Positions 1-7,331 are shown, numbered from the stretch's first letter. The stretch: 12,133 nucleotides of DNA from Treponema sp. (GCA_031259035.1 JAIRLZ010000037.1:1-12133), one strand, 5' to 3'. Notes: generated by a model not told the origin, from the sequence alone. Numbers and translations are program-made.

Positions 1-1
1 C

Positions 2-450
2 GAAACTACGGCAAAGCTCCGAAAGCTCTTTGAAAAATTGAATATAGACTACCTATTTTAAGCGGAGTTAGGGATGAAGAGTTCTGCAAAATCGTCGATT
101 GGGATTCCAGGTACATCCCCGCTTCTGAAAAAGCGGCCTACAAGGTAAACGCCTATGCCATGAGTTCGTATATCGCCATAAAGACATTCCTGATTGGCCT
201 TCAGCGTTTGAACGCCTCCGGCAAGCCGCTGACTCCCCAGAATTATCTGGAGGCCATGGAAAGTCAGCGGGTTCCCATCGCTATTTCCGGCGGCGTCAGC
301 TATGCCGGAGGAAGCCGCATAGGGTTGGATGCCCTTTCCTTTGCCAAATACCAGCCCCCTGCGCCGGGAGGAACCGCCGCAGATGGAACTTTTATTGAAG
401 CGGATCCCATGGCGTCCATTGACGAACTGATATCCAAAATGGGCGGTTAA
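2..450 (+). pseudogene. ABC transporter substrate-binding protein, 3' part, apparent frameshift
   Basis: This is the C-terminal part of a periplasmic solute-binding protein of the branched-chain amino acid (Peripla_BP_6) type, which captures a small solute for an ABC importer. The reading frame from base 34 to the stop at 448-450 carries a typical C-terminal lobe: the SSYIAIKTFLIGLQRL helix, then NYLEAMES, then a strand ending in RIGLDALSFAKY. Upstream of about base 52 the coherent reading moves to another frame (TTAKLRKLFEKLNIDY, bases 5-52), which stops at 59-61, while the downstream frame has a stop at 31-33. One missing or extra base around 47-58 would join them. This could be a real mutation or a sequence error. 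The 5' end lies outside the window, so the partner permease genes cannot be seen. The family call rests on general resemblance, not on a single diagnostic motif. Confidence 0.6.
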
Positions 451-484
451 AACCCTGGCGTTCAGCCATGCGGGGTTGCCGCTT

Positions 485-523
485 TCCGCCCCGGGTAGTC
501 CGCGTGATTCCTTACGGGGCGGA
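485..523. repeat. Inverted repeat in the gap before the CoA-transferase gene
   Basis: A perfect 9-base inverted repeat: TCCGCCCCG at 485-493 and CGGGGCGGA at 515-523, with a 21-base loop. No T-run follows, so it is not a classical intrinsic terminator. It could still stop or protect the transcript of the upstream gene. A weaker imperfect hairpin (AACCC at 451-455 with GGGTT at 473-477) directly follows that gene's stop. A perfect 12-base palindrome, TCCAGTACTGGA, lies at 537-548 in the probable leader of the next gene and could be a regulator site; nothing shows which. Confidence 0.4.
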
Positions 524-583
524 TATATAAACCTTTTCCAGTACTGGAGTGGTGATTTTTTTCGGAAAACAAAAGGAAAACCT

Positions 584-1912
584 ATGAGTTACGATTATTC
601 AAACAAGGTGATTGCCGTTGACAAGGCGTTGTCCTTGGTAAAAGATGGCGATCATATTGTAACCGGCATGGCCGCCGCGGAAGCCCATGATTTTTTTATG
701 GGCATACATACAATCATTGACAGGGGGGTTAAAAATGTTACAGTCAGCAATTGTTTGCCTATGGCGGAGGGGGATTATTTAACTAACCCTGAATACATTG
801 GCAAGATCAATGTGAATTCATGGTTTTACACTCCCCAACTCAGACGGAACCACGCCATAGACGCGGTGTCCTACATTCCCAATCATCTTCATACCGCCGG
901 GTGGAAAAGGCGGGATCACATTAAGACAAACATTTTTATCTGCAACGCCAGCCTGCCGGATAAGCATGGGTATGTTTCCGCGTCCCTTTCCGCCACCTAC
1001 GAGCGGGGAATCAGGCTGAACGCGGACATGGTGATCCTGGAAATCAACCCCAAGGTTCCCCGCGCTTTCGGAGATGTGGAAGTCCACGTCAAGGACGTTG
1101 ATTACCTGATAGAAACCAGTTATGACATCCCTGAGATTCCCGATGCGGAGCCTAATGAGATAGACTATAAGATCGGCAAACTTATCGCGGATGAGATAGA
1201 GGACGGGGACTGCCTCCAGTTGGGGATAGGCGGCATGCCCAACGCCATCGCCAAATCCCTCTATAACAAAAAGGATCTGGGCGTCCATACGGAGATGCTG
1301 ACCAGCGAGATGGCGAAGTTGTTTGAGGCCGGAATCATAACCGGACGAAAAAAGAAAATTTATCCGGGAAAAATGGTTTGTACGTTTGTTTTTGGGACAA
1401 GGGCGATGTACGACTTTGTTGATGATAATCCCGGGGTGGCGGTTTTGGATGGGGACTATGTGAATGACCCTTATGTGATTGGCCAGAACGATCATCAAGT
1501 GTCCATCAATTCTTCTGTGGAAGTGGATGTGACGGGCCAGTGCGCTTCTGAAAGCATCGGTACAAAGCAGATCAGCGGAACCGGAGGGCAGGCGGACACC
1601 GCCATAGGCGCCCAGAATTCCAAGGGCGGCCGTTCCTATATCTGCCTGTATTCAACCGCCACGGTCAAGGGAGTGGACGGACAGCCGAAAAAGGTGAGCA
1701 AGATCGTACCCTGCCTGAACCGGGGCGCCATAGTGAGTCTTTCGCGGATGGATGTGGACCGGGTTGTAACCGAATATGGCATCGCGGAACTGCGGGGAAC
1801 CAATGTCCGGGAGCGGGTTCAGCGTCTGACCGCCATCGCCCATCCGGATTTTCGGGAGGGCATCATGCGGGAATCTCAGGATTTGGGCATTATTGGAAGG
1901 AAGTCGTTCTGA
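584..1912 (+). CDS. Acetyl-CoA hydrolase / CoA-transferase family protein (4-hydroxybutyrate CoA-transferase-like)
   Basis: A 442-residue cytoplasmic enzyme of the family that moves CoA between acetyl-CoA and a carboxylate such as 4-hydroxybutyrate, butyrate or succinate, or hydrolyses acetyl-CoA. Visible family signatures are GIGGMPNA (214-221), GVHTEM (233-238), INSSVEVDVTGQ (308-319), ASESIG (321-326), SGTGGQ (331-336) and VTEYGIAELRG (395-405). Glu237 in HTEM fits the glutamate that forms the CoA thioester intermediate in AbfT-type enzymes. The length is normal for the family. I chose the ATG at 584 because AAAGGAAAA lies just upstream and the homologous N-terminus begins there; the open frame runs back to 476 but that part looks non-coding. 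Its TGA shares a base with the ATG of the alpha/beta hydrolase gene, so the two are probably translationally coupled. The exact acyl substrate cannot be read from the sequence. Confidence 0.88.
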   Translation: MSYDYSNKVIAVDKALSLVKDGDHIVTGMAAAEAHDFFMGIHTIIDRGVKNVTVSNCLPMAEGDYLTNPEYIGKINVNSWFYTPQLRRNHAIDAVSYIPNHLHTAGWKRRDHIKTNIFICNASLPDKHGYVSASLSATYERGIRLNADMVILEINPKVPRAFGDVEVHVKDVDYLIETSYDIPEIPDAEPNEIDYKIGKLIADEIEDGDCLQLGIGGMPNAIAKSLYNKKDLGVHTEMLTSEMAKLFEAGIITGRKKKIYPGKMVCTFVFGTRAMYDFVDDNPGVAVLDGDYVNDPYVIGQNDHQVSINSSVEVDVTGQCASESIGTKQISGTGGQADTAIGAQNSKGGRSYICLYSTATVKGVDGQPKKVSKIVPCLNRGAIVSLSRMDVDRVVTEYGIAELRGTNVRERVQRLTAIAHPDFREGIMRESQDLGIIGRKSF

Positions 1913-2730
1913 TGGCGGAATTTGAATTTCAGGAAAAAAAAGTCTACTATGAATCCTATGGTTCCGGGGAGCCTCTCCTTCTTTTAAACGGCATTATGAT
2001 GTCAACGAAAAGCTGGATTCCCTTTATCGAGAACTTTTCCCAAAACAATCGTCTGATCGTGGCGGATTTTTTCGATCAGGGGCAGAGTTCGTACATGACC
2101 GAAGCCTACGAGCACGGCATTCAGATAGCGCTGATCCGCGCCCTGCTGGATCACCTGGAACTCAAACGGGTGAATATCTGCGGGATTTCCTACGGCGCCG
2201 AAGTGGGGCTGGGATTCGCCGTGAAACACCCGGAACGAGTGAGAAGGCTGGCGCTTTTCAACGGGGCGGCCCGCACAGCCCCGCTGCTTGCCGACATCGG
2301 CCACGCATGGAATGAGGCGGCAAAACTGGAGGGCGGGTTGGCGTATTATCTTGCGGCGATTCCCGTGATCTACTCCGACGCCTATTATGAACGCCAAAAG
2401 GACTGGATAGATAAACGGAAAGAACTGCTGGTTCCTTATTTTGCCAATTCCGAAGTGAAAGAACGGCTTGTACGCCTGACAAACAGTTCCGAAAGTTTTG
2501 ACGTAGTAGATGAACTCTCCCGGCTTGATATGCCGGTGCTGGTGGTCAGTTCGGAAAAGGATTGCCTTATCCCCCTGAGGGAACAGGAGACCCTAATTCG
2601 GGGCATTAAGGATGTCCACCACGTTGTTCTGCCCGATTGCGGTCATGCTTCAATGTACGAAAAACCCCTGCTGTTTTGCGCTTTGACGCTTGGTTTTATC
2701 AACGCGAAAAGCGTTAGGTTCGCCATCTAA
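1912..2730 (+). CDS. Alpha/beta hydrolase
   Basis: A 272-residue alpha/beta-hydrolase-fold protein with a complete apparent catalytic triad: Ser93 in the nucleophile elbow GISYG, Asp217 in SSEKDCLIP, and His245 in DCGHAS. The oxyanion-hole region reads LLLLNGIMM (22-30), with NG where HG is commoner. A helical cap region lies roughly at residues 125-200. There is no signal peptide, so it should act in the cytoplasm. It starts on the last base of the upstream CoA-transferase stop codon (TGATG), which implies coupled expression. Acting beside a CoA-transferase, it may hydrolyse or transfer a related acyl ester or thioester; this is inference from position only. Other members of the fold are lipases, C-C hydrolases, haloperoxidases and thioesterases, and the sequence does not choose among them. 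Confidence 0.85.
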   Translation: MAEFEFQEKKVYYESYGSGEPLLLLNGIMMSTKSWIPFIENFSQNNRLIVADFFDQGQSSYMTEAYEHGIQIALIRALLDHLELKRVNICGISYGAEVGLGFAVKHPERVRRLALFNGAARTAPLLADIGHAWNEAAKLEGGLAYYLAAIPVIYSDAYYERQKDWIDKRKELLVPYFANSEVKERLVRLTNSSESFDVVDELSRLDMPVLVVSSEKDCLIPLREQETLIRGIKDVHHVVLPDCGHASMYEKPLLFCALTLGFINAKSVRFAI

Positions 2731-2773
2731 AGGGAACCTCTGGAAACTCAACCGGAGCTTCCAGAGGTTCCCT
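2731..2773 (+). terminator. Strong hairpin after the CoA-transferase/hydrolase operon
   Basis: It begins on the base after the hydrolase stop codon. A perfect 15-base inverted repeat (2731-2745 with 2759-2773) surrounds a 13-base loop in which CTC and GAG can pair further. No T-run follows, so it may be a non-canonical terminator or an mRNA 3'-end protector. A second, smaller hairpin follows at 2779-2805 (CGGTTCCT with AGGAACCG). Confidence 0.6.
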
Positions 2774-3026
2774 ACATACGGTTCCTAACCGCCGGTCAGG
2801 AACCGCGCAAAAATAGCATGGGGAACATTTTATTCGCAGTGAAGTCCACTACCCGCGCCTTAAGGCGGCCGCACTCTTCGCACTCTGCGGCGGGAGGTTC
2901 ATTTTCATTGCTTACGTAATACGGCTCCTTAATCCTCCGATTCCGCTATTATGAAATCCACGGGGATGAACACAGCGAACTGTTTTTTCCCCTTTCCATT
3001 TTTTATATATATGTTATAATACTACC
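2774..3026. other. Intergenic region with possible minus-strand coding relic
   Basis: There is no intact gene here. On the minus strand two overlapping open stretches read like coding sequence but lack starts. One, ending at 2929-2931, reads KKQFAVFIPVDFIIAESED. The other, ending at 2796-2798, includes AECEECGRLKARVVDFTANK with a CxxC pair. They could form one short protein if a frameshift near 2925-2935 were repaired. A further single-base change in the A-run at 2982-2987 would link the first stretch to an ATG at 2997-2999. I do not recognise the product. It may be a decayed gene or chance. Confidence 0.25.
2993..3020 (+). promoter_or_regulatory. Extended -10 promoter of the beta-CASP nuclease gene, probably leaderless
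   Basis: A perfect TATAAT lies at 3015-3020, preceded by TG at 3012-3013 (extended -10). A weak -35 (TTTCCA, 2993-2998) lies 16 bases upstream. The gene's ATG is at 3027, only six bases after the -10, so transcription should start at or within a base or two of the start codon. No ribosome-binding site precedes the ATG, consistent with a leaderless mRNA. Confidence 0.65.
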
Positions 3027-4481
3027 ATGAGCATACTATTCTATTCCCTCGGCGCGGCTGAGGAAGTGACTGGATCCAAACACGTGCTGGAAATTGACGG
3101 AAAATCTTTCCTTGTGGACTGCGGCGCGTTCCAGGGATCGCGGATGGAAGCCGACCGGAAAAACCGCGATTTTGGCGTCGCCCCGGACCGTATTGAGGCG
3201 GTGGTGTTAACGCACGGACATCTCGACCATTGCGGGCTTCTGCCCTTGCTTGCCAAAAAAGGATATAGGGGGAACATATACGCGACTCCCGCGACACGGG
3301 ATATAGCCAGCCTTATTATGATGGACAGCGCGAATATTCAGGCGCATGACGCGGTGTTCCTGCGCAAACAGGCGCATAAAAAGGGTGAGAAATTCGATTG
3401 GCAGCCGATATTTGACGAGCGGGACGCTATTCAGGCGACGAGCCAGATCATGGGCGTGTCCTATAACCGCCCGTTGAACATCAGCGCGGGCGTACAGTTG
3501 GAACTGTTTGACGCGGGGCATATTTTAGGGTCCGCGATGGTCATGCTGACGGCGCGGCAGAACGGCAAAGCGGTGAAAATCCTCTGTTCAGGCGACTTGG
3601 GGCGTCCCGGCAAGCCCATTATCCGGGATCCGGAGACCGCGATCCCCGCGCCCGATTACATCGTGCTTGAAAGCACCTATGGCAACAGGCTGCACGACGC
3701 CACAGACGATGCCATGCAAAAGCTGGCTGAGGTGTGCAAGCGCACCGTAAAAAACAAGGGCTGCGTCCTCATTCCTTCTTTCGCCATTGAACGTACGCAG
3801 GAATTGGTCTACTATTTCCATATGCTGGTGGACGAAGGGATAATCCCCGAAATTCCCACTTTTGTGGACTCGCCGATGGCCACCAACGCGACCACGATAT
3901 TTCAGGTTCACCCCGAATGTTATGATGAAACCATACGCGAAGCCTTCATCAAACATCACAAAAACCCCTTCGGCTTCAACGCCCTGCACTTTACCACCAG
4001 CGTAGATGAATCCAAAGCCCTTAACAACCATCCCGGCCCGCTCATCATCATAAGCGCCGACGGCATGTGCGAAGCGGGGCGCATTCAGCACCACCTCATC
4101 AACCGCATCGGCAGTCAGGACACCACCATTCTGACGGTCGGCTACATGGCGGAAAACACGCTCGGCAGACGCATCCGCAACCGCGAGAAAGAGGTGAAAA
4201 TCCACGGACAGTGGTTTGCGCGGCGGGCGGAGGTTGAAGAAATCAACGCATTCAGCGCCCACGCGGACTATGAAGAGGCGTTGCGGTGGCTCAAAACCTT
4301 TGACACATCCCGCTTGAAGAAAATATTCCTTGTGCATGGCGAACCCAAGCCTCAAGCGGCTTTCAAGCGGATCCTTGCTGACAACGGCTTCCCGCAAACG
4401 GAAATTGTGAAATATGGGCGGACGTATGATATGAGCGAGGGCGGGGACGCCGGCGAATGTACCTGCGGAGGTTCCCTATGA
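3027..4481 (+). CDS. Beta-CASP metallo-beta-lactamase-fold RNA nuclease (CPSF/YSH1-like)
   Basis: A 484-residue cytoplasmic enzyme of the bacterial mRNA 3'-processing exonuclease family (CPSF73/YSH1-like), which cuts RNA using two zinc ions. All family motifs are visible: the HGHLDH zinc site (63-68), His164 in AGHILGS, Asp190 in CSGDLGRPGKP, the beta-CASP motif A Glu215 in LESTYGNR, motif B His355/356 in GRIQHHL, motif C His412 in SAHAD, and the final His437 in VHGEP. The N-terminus (FYSLGAAEEVTGSKHVLEI) is the usual start of the family and confirms the ATG at 3027. The last residues hold a small CTC cysteine pair. Its stop overlaps the start of the Rrf2 regulator gene by four bases (ATGA), so the two form an operon. 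Its RNA target is unknown. It is distinct from RNase J, which is longer. Confidence 0.92.
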   Translation: MSILFYSLGAAEEVTGSKHVLEIDGKSFLVDCGAFQGSRMEADRKNRDFGVAPDRIEAVVLTHGHLDHCGLLPLLAKKGYRGNIYATPATRDIASLIMMDSANIQAHDAVFLRKQAHKKGEKFDWQPIFDERDAIQATSQIMGVSYNRPLNISAGVQLELFDAGHILGSAMVMLTARQNGKAVKILCSGDLGRPGKPIIRDPETAIPAPDYIVLESTYGNRLHDATDDAMQKLAEVCKRTVKNKGCVLIPSFAIERTQELVYYFHMLVDEGIIPEIPTFVDSPMATNATTIFQVHPECYDETIREAFIKHHKNPFGFNALHFTTSVDESKALNNHPGPLIIISADGMCEAGRIQHHLINRIGSQDTTILTVGYMAENTLGRRIRNREKEVKIHGQWFARRAEVEEINAFSAHADYEEALRWLKTFDTSRLKKIFLVHGEPKPQAAFKRILADNGFPQTEIVKYGRTYDMSEGGDAGECTCGGSL

Positions 4482-4912
4482 AAATCTCAACGCGGGGGCG
4501 CTACGGCGTCAGACTCCTCATCGACCTCGCCGAACATATGGACGAACCGCATGTTTCCCTGGCGAGCATCGCCAAGCGGCAGGGTATCAGCGTCCGGTAT
4601 CTTGAACAGGTCGCGGTCATACTCAGGCGGACGCTTTTCATCCGTTCCGTAAAAGGGGCGTCCGGCGGCTATACGCTTGCCCGCCGCCCGGAGGACATCA
4701 TCATAGGCGACGCGCTGAGGGAACTTGAGGGCGATATGCTGGTGGTTGATCCGCCGCTTCCCAACGTGCAAGAGACCAAATTGCAAAAAGTTATCAGGCG
4801 GACGGTGTTTGACCGGCTCAATGAACGCATCGCTTCGGTGATTGCCCGGGAAACGCTCGCCTCGCTGATAGGGACTGTTGATCCAGATGAATCGTATATG
4901 TATTTTATATAG
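4478..4912 (+). CDS. Rrf2 family transcriptional regulator, cysteine-free
   Basis: A 144-residue winged helix-turn-helix repressor or activator of the Rrf2 family. The N-terminus KISTRGRYGVRLLIDLAEH (2-20) is the standard first helix. The recognition helix follows in SIAKRQGISVRYLEQV, and the wing is KGASGGYTLARR, all near-consensus for the family. IscR, NsrR and RsrR bind an Fe-S cluster through cysteines between about residues 90 and 110; this protein has no cysteine at all, so it cannot sense in that way and is closer to CymR-type members. The ATG at 4478 is preferred over one 21 bases earlier because GCGGAGG precedes it at the right distance and because it overlaps the upstream stop as ATGA. 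It may control the operon it sits in or remote targets; no binding site is evident. Confidence 0.9.
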   Translation: MKISTRGRYGVRLLIDLAEHMDEPHVSLASIAKRQGISVRYLEQVAVILRRTLFIRSVKGASGGYTLARRPEDIIIGDALRELEGDMLVVDPPLPNVQETKLQKVIRRTVFDRLNERIASVIARETLASLIGTVDPDESYMYFI

Positions 4913-5123
4913 CGTTTTGGCGGCGATCTCCACAGTGTGATGAAAAAGCGAGGCATAGGGGCGCACAGAGAGGCTATGAAATAACGCTCATAGCAATCAA
5001 CGCCCATTGCCAGAACCCTGCCATATTGCCGCTGTAAAGACTGCGGACGCCGGTTTGTCAGCGGCCATAAAACAACCTGCCGGGACGCCTTCCCTGAATA
5101 GTCAAGCCGCATTGCGCCGCAAC
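4913..5123 (+). pseudogene. Possible transposase zinc-ribbon remnant
   Basis: This stretch has no intact gene. From about 5031 to a stop at 5100-5102 one frame reads CRCKDCGRRFVSGHKTTC, like the zinc-ribbon at the start of InsA-type and similar transposases (usually R-Y-x-C-K-D-C-G-R-R-F). Just upstream, in another frame, HCQNPAILP may be the first cysteine half, offset by a frameshift. No terminal inverted repeats or catalytic domain are visible. It lies directly at the broken 5' end of the symporter gene and may mark the event that truncated it. The motif is short, so the call is tentative. Confidence 0.3.
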
Positions 5124-5891
5124 GCGTGGGCGGGCGGACCCGGCTACTACATGACCAAGGGGTTTCCCATAAAGTCTGTTGGCAAGGCTATGGCGCGGGC
5201 TGGAGCGTGCGTCGCCATGGTCTACTGCCTGCCGTCCATAGCGACCCAATCCATCTCTTTGATTCAAGACGCCGAGACTATGAGCGTCAACAAGCACCTT
5301 GCCGGCGTGACGCTGGTTGGCGCCGTGGTGTTGGGCGGACTTATCCGCGTGGCTAAAACCGCTGACAAGATGGCGCCAATCATGTTCCTACTGTATTTTA
5401 TAGGATCGCTGTTCGCGCTTTTTTCCTACGCGGACAATATCATCCCCTGCCTGATCTTGGTATGCAAGTCGGCTTTTACCGGAACCGCGGCTGCCGGAGC
5501 TTTTATGGGCGCCGGGACCTCTATGGCCATCCGCATGGGTCTCGCCCATGCGACCTATTCCTGCGAAGCGGACATGGGTTCCGCTCCTAGCGCCCATGCG
5601 GCCGCCGTCATCGACCACCCGGTGCGCCAGGATCTCTGGGGCGTTTTTGAGGTTCTGGTTGACGGTCTTGTCTGCGCCTTATCTGGCCTGGTGGTGTTGT
5701 CAAGCGGTGTATGGAAAGAGATCGGCGCGGATACGGCGTTTACCATGCCCGCGGCCGCGTTCCAAAAGGCGCTGGGCAATGCGGGCGCTTATATTGTTAC
5801 CATCTCCCTCTTCCTCTTCGCCCTGTCAAGCATCATCGCCGTCATCTGGTATGGTGAAAAGCTGGTGGAGTTTTTCTTCAATACAAAATGA
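5007..5891 (+). pseudogene. Sodium:alanine symporter (AGCS family), truncated at both ends
   Basis: Recognisable AGCS sequence begins near 5124 with WAGGPGYYMTKGF, which matches the conserved GGPMYYI region about a quarter of the way into the family's 450-490 residues. It runs through several hydrophobic membrane segments to YGEKLVEFFFNTK just before the TGA at 5889-5891. The first three or so membrane segments and the last one or two are missing, so transport is not expected. The highly conserved SNEAGLGSAP loop reads SCEADMGSAP here, and TDHPVRQGL reads IDHPVRQDL, which also suggests decay. The first 38 codons of the open frame (5007-5120) do not look like this family; they overlap the transposase-like scrap in another frame. 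The stop codon lies at the junction with glycyl-tRNA synthetase-derived sequence. The intact family imports alanine or glycine with sodium across the inner membrane. Confidence 0.75.
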
Positions 5892-6020
5892 AGCTGGGTC
5901 ATTTCTTTCCACCAATTTCGCGCGATGCGGTTTTAAGCTCCACCACCAAAGGGCCATAATCCCACGCGCCGTTCTGCCCGCCATATATTTCGGACGGCGG
6001 TAGGGGAAACTGGACCGCAC
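5892..6020 (-). pseudogene. Glycyl-tRNA synthetase N-terminal fragment, frameshifted
   Basis: The minus strand encodes SEIYGGQNGAWDYGPL followed by VVELK, the N-terminal class II signature region of the alpha2-type glycyl-tRNA synthetase (normally FPSSEIYGG...WDYGPLGVELK...WWK). That frame ends at a TGA at 5899-5901, but the sequence TGGTGGAAAGAAATGACC, read one frame over at 5897-5914, gives WWKEMT, the expected continuation. There is thus a frameshift near 5912-5922. Similarity stops at the junction with the symporter fragment near 5892, so only some 35-40 codons of a gene of about 450 remain. The region upstream (6020-6060) does not continue the homology. It is a broken scrap with no function; the working gene must be elsewhere in the genome. 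Confidence 0.72.
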
Positions 6021-6057
6021 TCCGCTTTCCCCTCCCCTTCAGGATGGGGGCTTTTTT
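6002..6057 (+). terminator. G/C-run hairpins ending in T7
   Basis: AGGGGAAA (6002-6009) pairs perfectly with TTTCCCCT (6026-6033). Overlapping downstream, CCCC (6034-6037) can pair with GGGG (6046-6049), followed by C and seven T's (6052-6058). This has the form of an intrinsic terminator on the + strand, with a short stem. The two stems are adjacent and share C-runs, so alternative pairing is possible. It lies between the converging symporter relic and the GH5 gene. Confidence 0.4.
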
Positions 6058-6074
6058 TAATGAGAGCCTTAGAA

Positions 6075-7331
6075 TTATTGCCAAGGAGCGCCGCCGCAGG
6101 CCCGTACCATGGCCTCTATGACCGCTTCGCTTTCGGGTGAGTACGGTTCTCCTACGCTCCGGTCGAAAAGTCCGAACATCTCGCCGGAATCAAACGCCCC
6201 ATTGTCCCAATAAATGGGAACAAGTCCAAAATCATGGGCTTTGCCGTAAACATAGGAAAAATACTCAAGCCGCGTCTGTTCGTACCCTTCCTGCCATACG
6301 GCGCCGCTTTCGCCGATAATAACCGGAATTGATTTTCCCGTGATAAATTTATCGGCCAAGGCTTTAAAAGCGGCGTCCACCGCAGCTTTATCCACTGCGG
6401 AACCCCAGTCATGCCGGGTTCCCGCGATACAGAATTCGTAGGGGTCGTAGTAATGCACCGCTACGATGAGTTTGTTCGCTGTGTTTTGTTTGTCTTCAGG
6501 CAGCTTGAAATATTCGGCTATGGTGTGCTGTGGAACCGCGCAGTATCCATGTATAATGAGAAACCGGTGCTGGTTGTTGCCGCCCACACCGCGTACGGCG
6601 TCCACAAAGACCTGCGTCCAGTTGTTCAGCATTTCATACTGGGGTTTTTGAACGGCTTCCATACCCCATCCCCAGTCGCCGTCGTGCAGTTCGTTGAACG
6701 CCTCAAACATGAGATAATCGCCGTAGTTTTTGAAGTATTTGGCGATCTGCGTCCACACCCGCTCAAACTGCGCGGTCACCTGCTCCATGCCTTCCGCGTT
6801 CTTGCGGGCTGTGTTGAGGGAAAGCCAGCCATTGTCCTTCACTACAATGCCGTCTTTTTCAACAGATCCATCGTGATGGATGTTGATGATTGCCTTGAGT
6901 CCGGCGTTATGCGCGTATCCCACGACTTCCGCAACGCGCCGCAAGAAATCTTCGTCAATGTGGTAGTCCGGCGCGTCGCCAATGTGTCCCATCCATGTGA
7001 TGGGGATGCGCACAATGTCGTATCCGGCGGCTTTTACGCCGTCGAAAATATCCTGGGTAATGCGGGGGTTCCCCCACGCGGTTTCCTTTGATACGCCTTG
7101 GTTAAAGGCGTCAAGGGCGTTTCCCAAATTCCACCCGACAGCGATCCCTTCTTCTTTGAAATAAGAAAGGGAATCACGTTCTGTCATAGCTTCAGGGATG
7201 AATTCGTTTTCCGTGTCTGTAGCGTTGGGCTTGCTTCCAGACTTGCATCCTGAGAACAGCAAGCCTACAAGCAACGTCCACATCAACATGCATGACGTCA
7301 TTTTACAACCTAGCGTGATAGTGGTCTTCAT
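6075..7331 (-). CDS. GH5 endoglucanase-like lipoprotein (GH5_4-like)
   Basis: A 418-residue glycoside hydrolase family 5 enzyme, probably anchored on the cell surface or in the periplasm. The signal peptide ends in the lipobox LFSGC, with Cys29 as the acylated residue; a polar linker follows. The catalytic domain begins at GIAVGWNLGNALDAF and shows VRIPITW, INIHHDGS, the acid/base Glu214 in FEAFNELHD, HYYDPYEF, the nucleophile Glu341 in IIGESGAV, and IYWDNG. This pattern is typical of GH5_4, whose members cut cellulose, xyloglucan or mixed-linkage glucan. I chose the ATG at 7329-7331 (AGAGAAG lies nine bases upstream) over a TTG three codons earlier. Expression may be influenced by the palindrome upstream. 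A shorter decayed relative lies at 10187-10505. The exact polysaccharide cannot be read from the sequence. Confidence 0.92.
   Translation of the reverse strand: MKTTITLGCKMTSCMLMWTLLVGLLFSGCKSGSKPNATDTENEFIPEAMTERDSLSYFKEEGIAVGWNLGNALDAFNQGVSKETAWGNPRITQDIFDGVKAAGYDIVRIPITWMGHIGDAPDYHIDEDFLRRVAEVVGYAHNAGLKAIINIHHDGSVEKDGIVVKDNGWLSLNTARKNAEGMEQVTAQFERVWTQIAKYFKNYGDYLMFEAFNELHDGDWGWGMEAVQKPQYEMLNNWTQVFVDAVRGVGGNNQHRFLIIHGYCAVPQHTIAEYFKLPEDKQNTANKLIVAVHYYDPYEFCIAGTRHDWGSAVDKAAVDAAFKALADKFITGKSIPVIIGESGAVWQEGYEQTRLEYFSYVYGKAHDFGLVPIYWDNGAFDSGEMFGLFDRSVGEPYSPESEAVIEAMVRACGGAPWQ

Noticed and set aside
40..62. Programmed ribosomal frameshift in the substrate-binding protein gene
   Set aside because: No clear slippery heptamer lies at the join, and substrate-binding proteins are not known to use recoding; mutation or error is simpler.
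818..1498. Long open frame on the minus strand inside the CoA-transferase gene
   Set aside because: It is the shadow of a well-supported gene with all family motifs on the + strand; its translation resembles no protein family.
3588..4397. Long minus-strand open frame within the beta-CASP nuclease gene
   Set aside because: The + strand gene has every catalytic motif; the antisense frame has none and is explained by codon bias.
2764..4478. The 10-mer GAGGTTCCCT occurs both in the hairpin at 2764-2773 and before the Rrf2 start at 4469-4478
   Set aside because: The first is part of a perfect inverted repeat and the second is a Shine-Dalgarno context; two copies of a 10-mer are not enough to claim a shared site.
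4913..5006. Possible tRNA or small RNA gene after the Rrf2 gene
   Set aside because: No cloverleaf, T-loop motif or terminator hairpin could be drawn.
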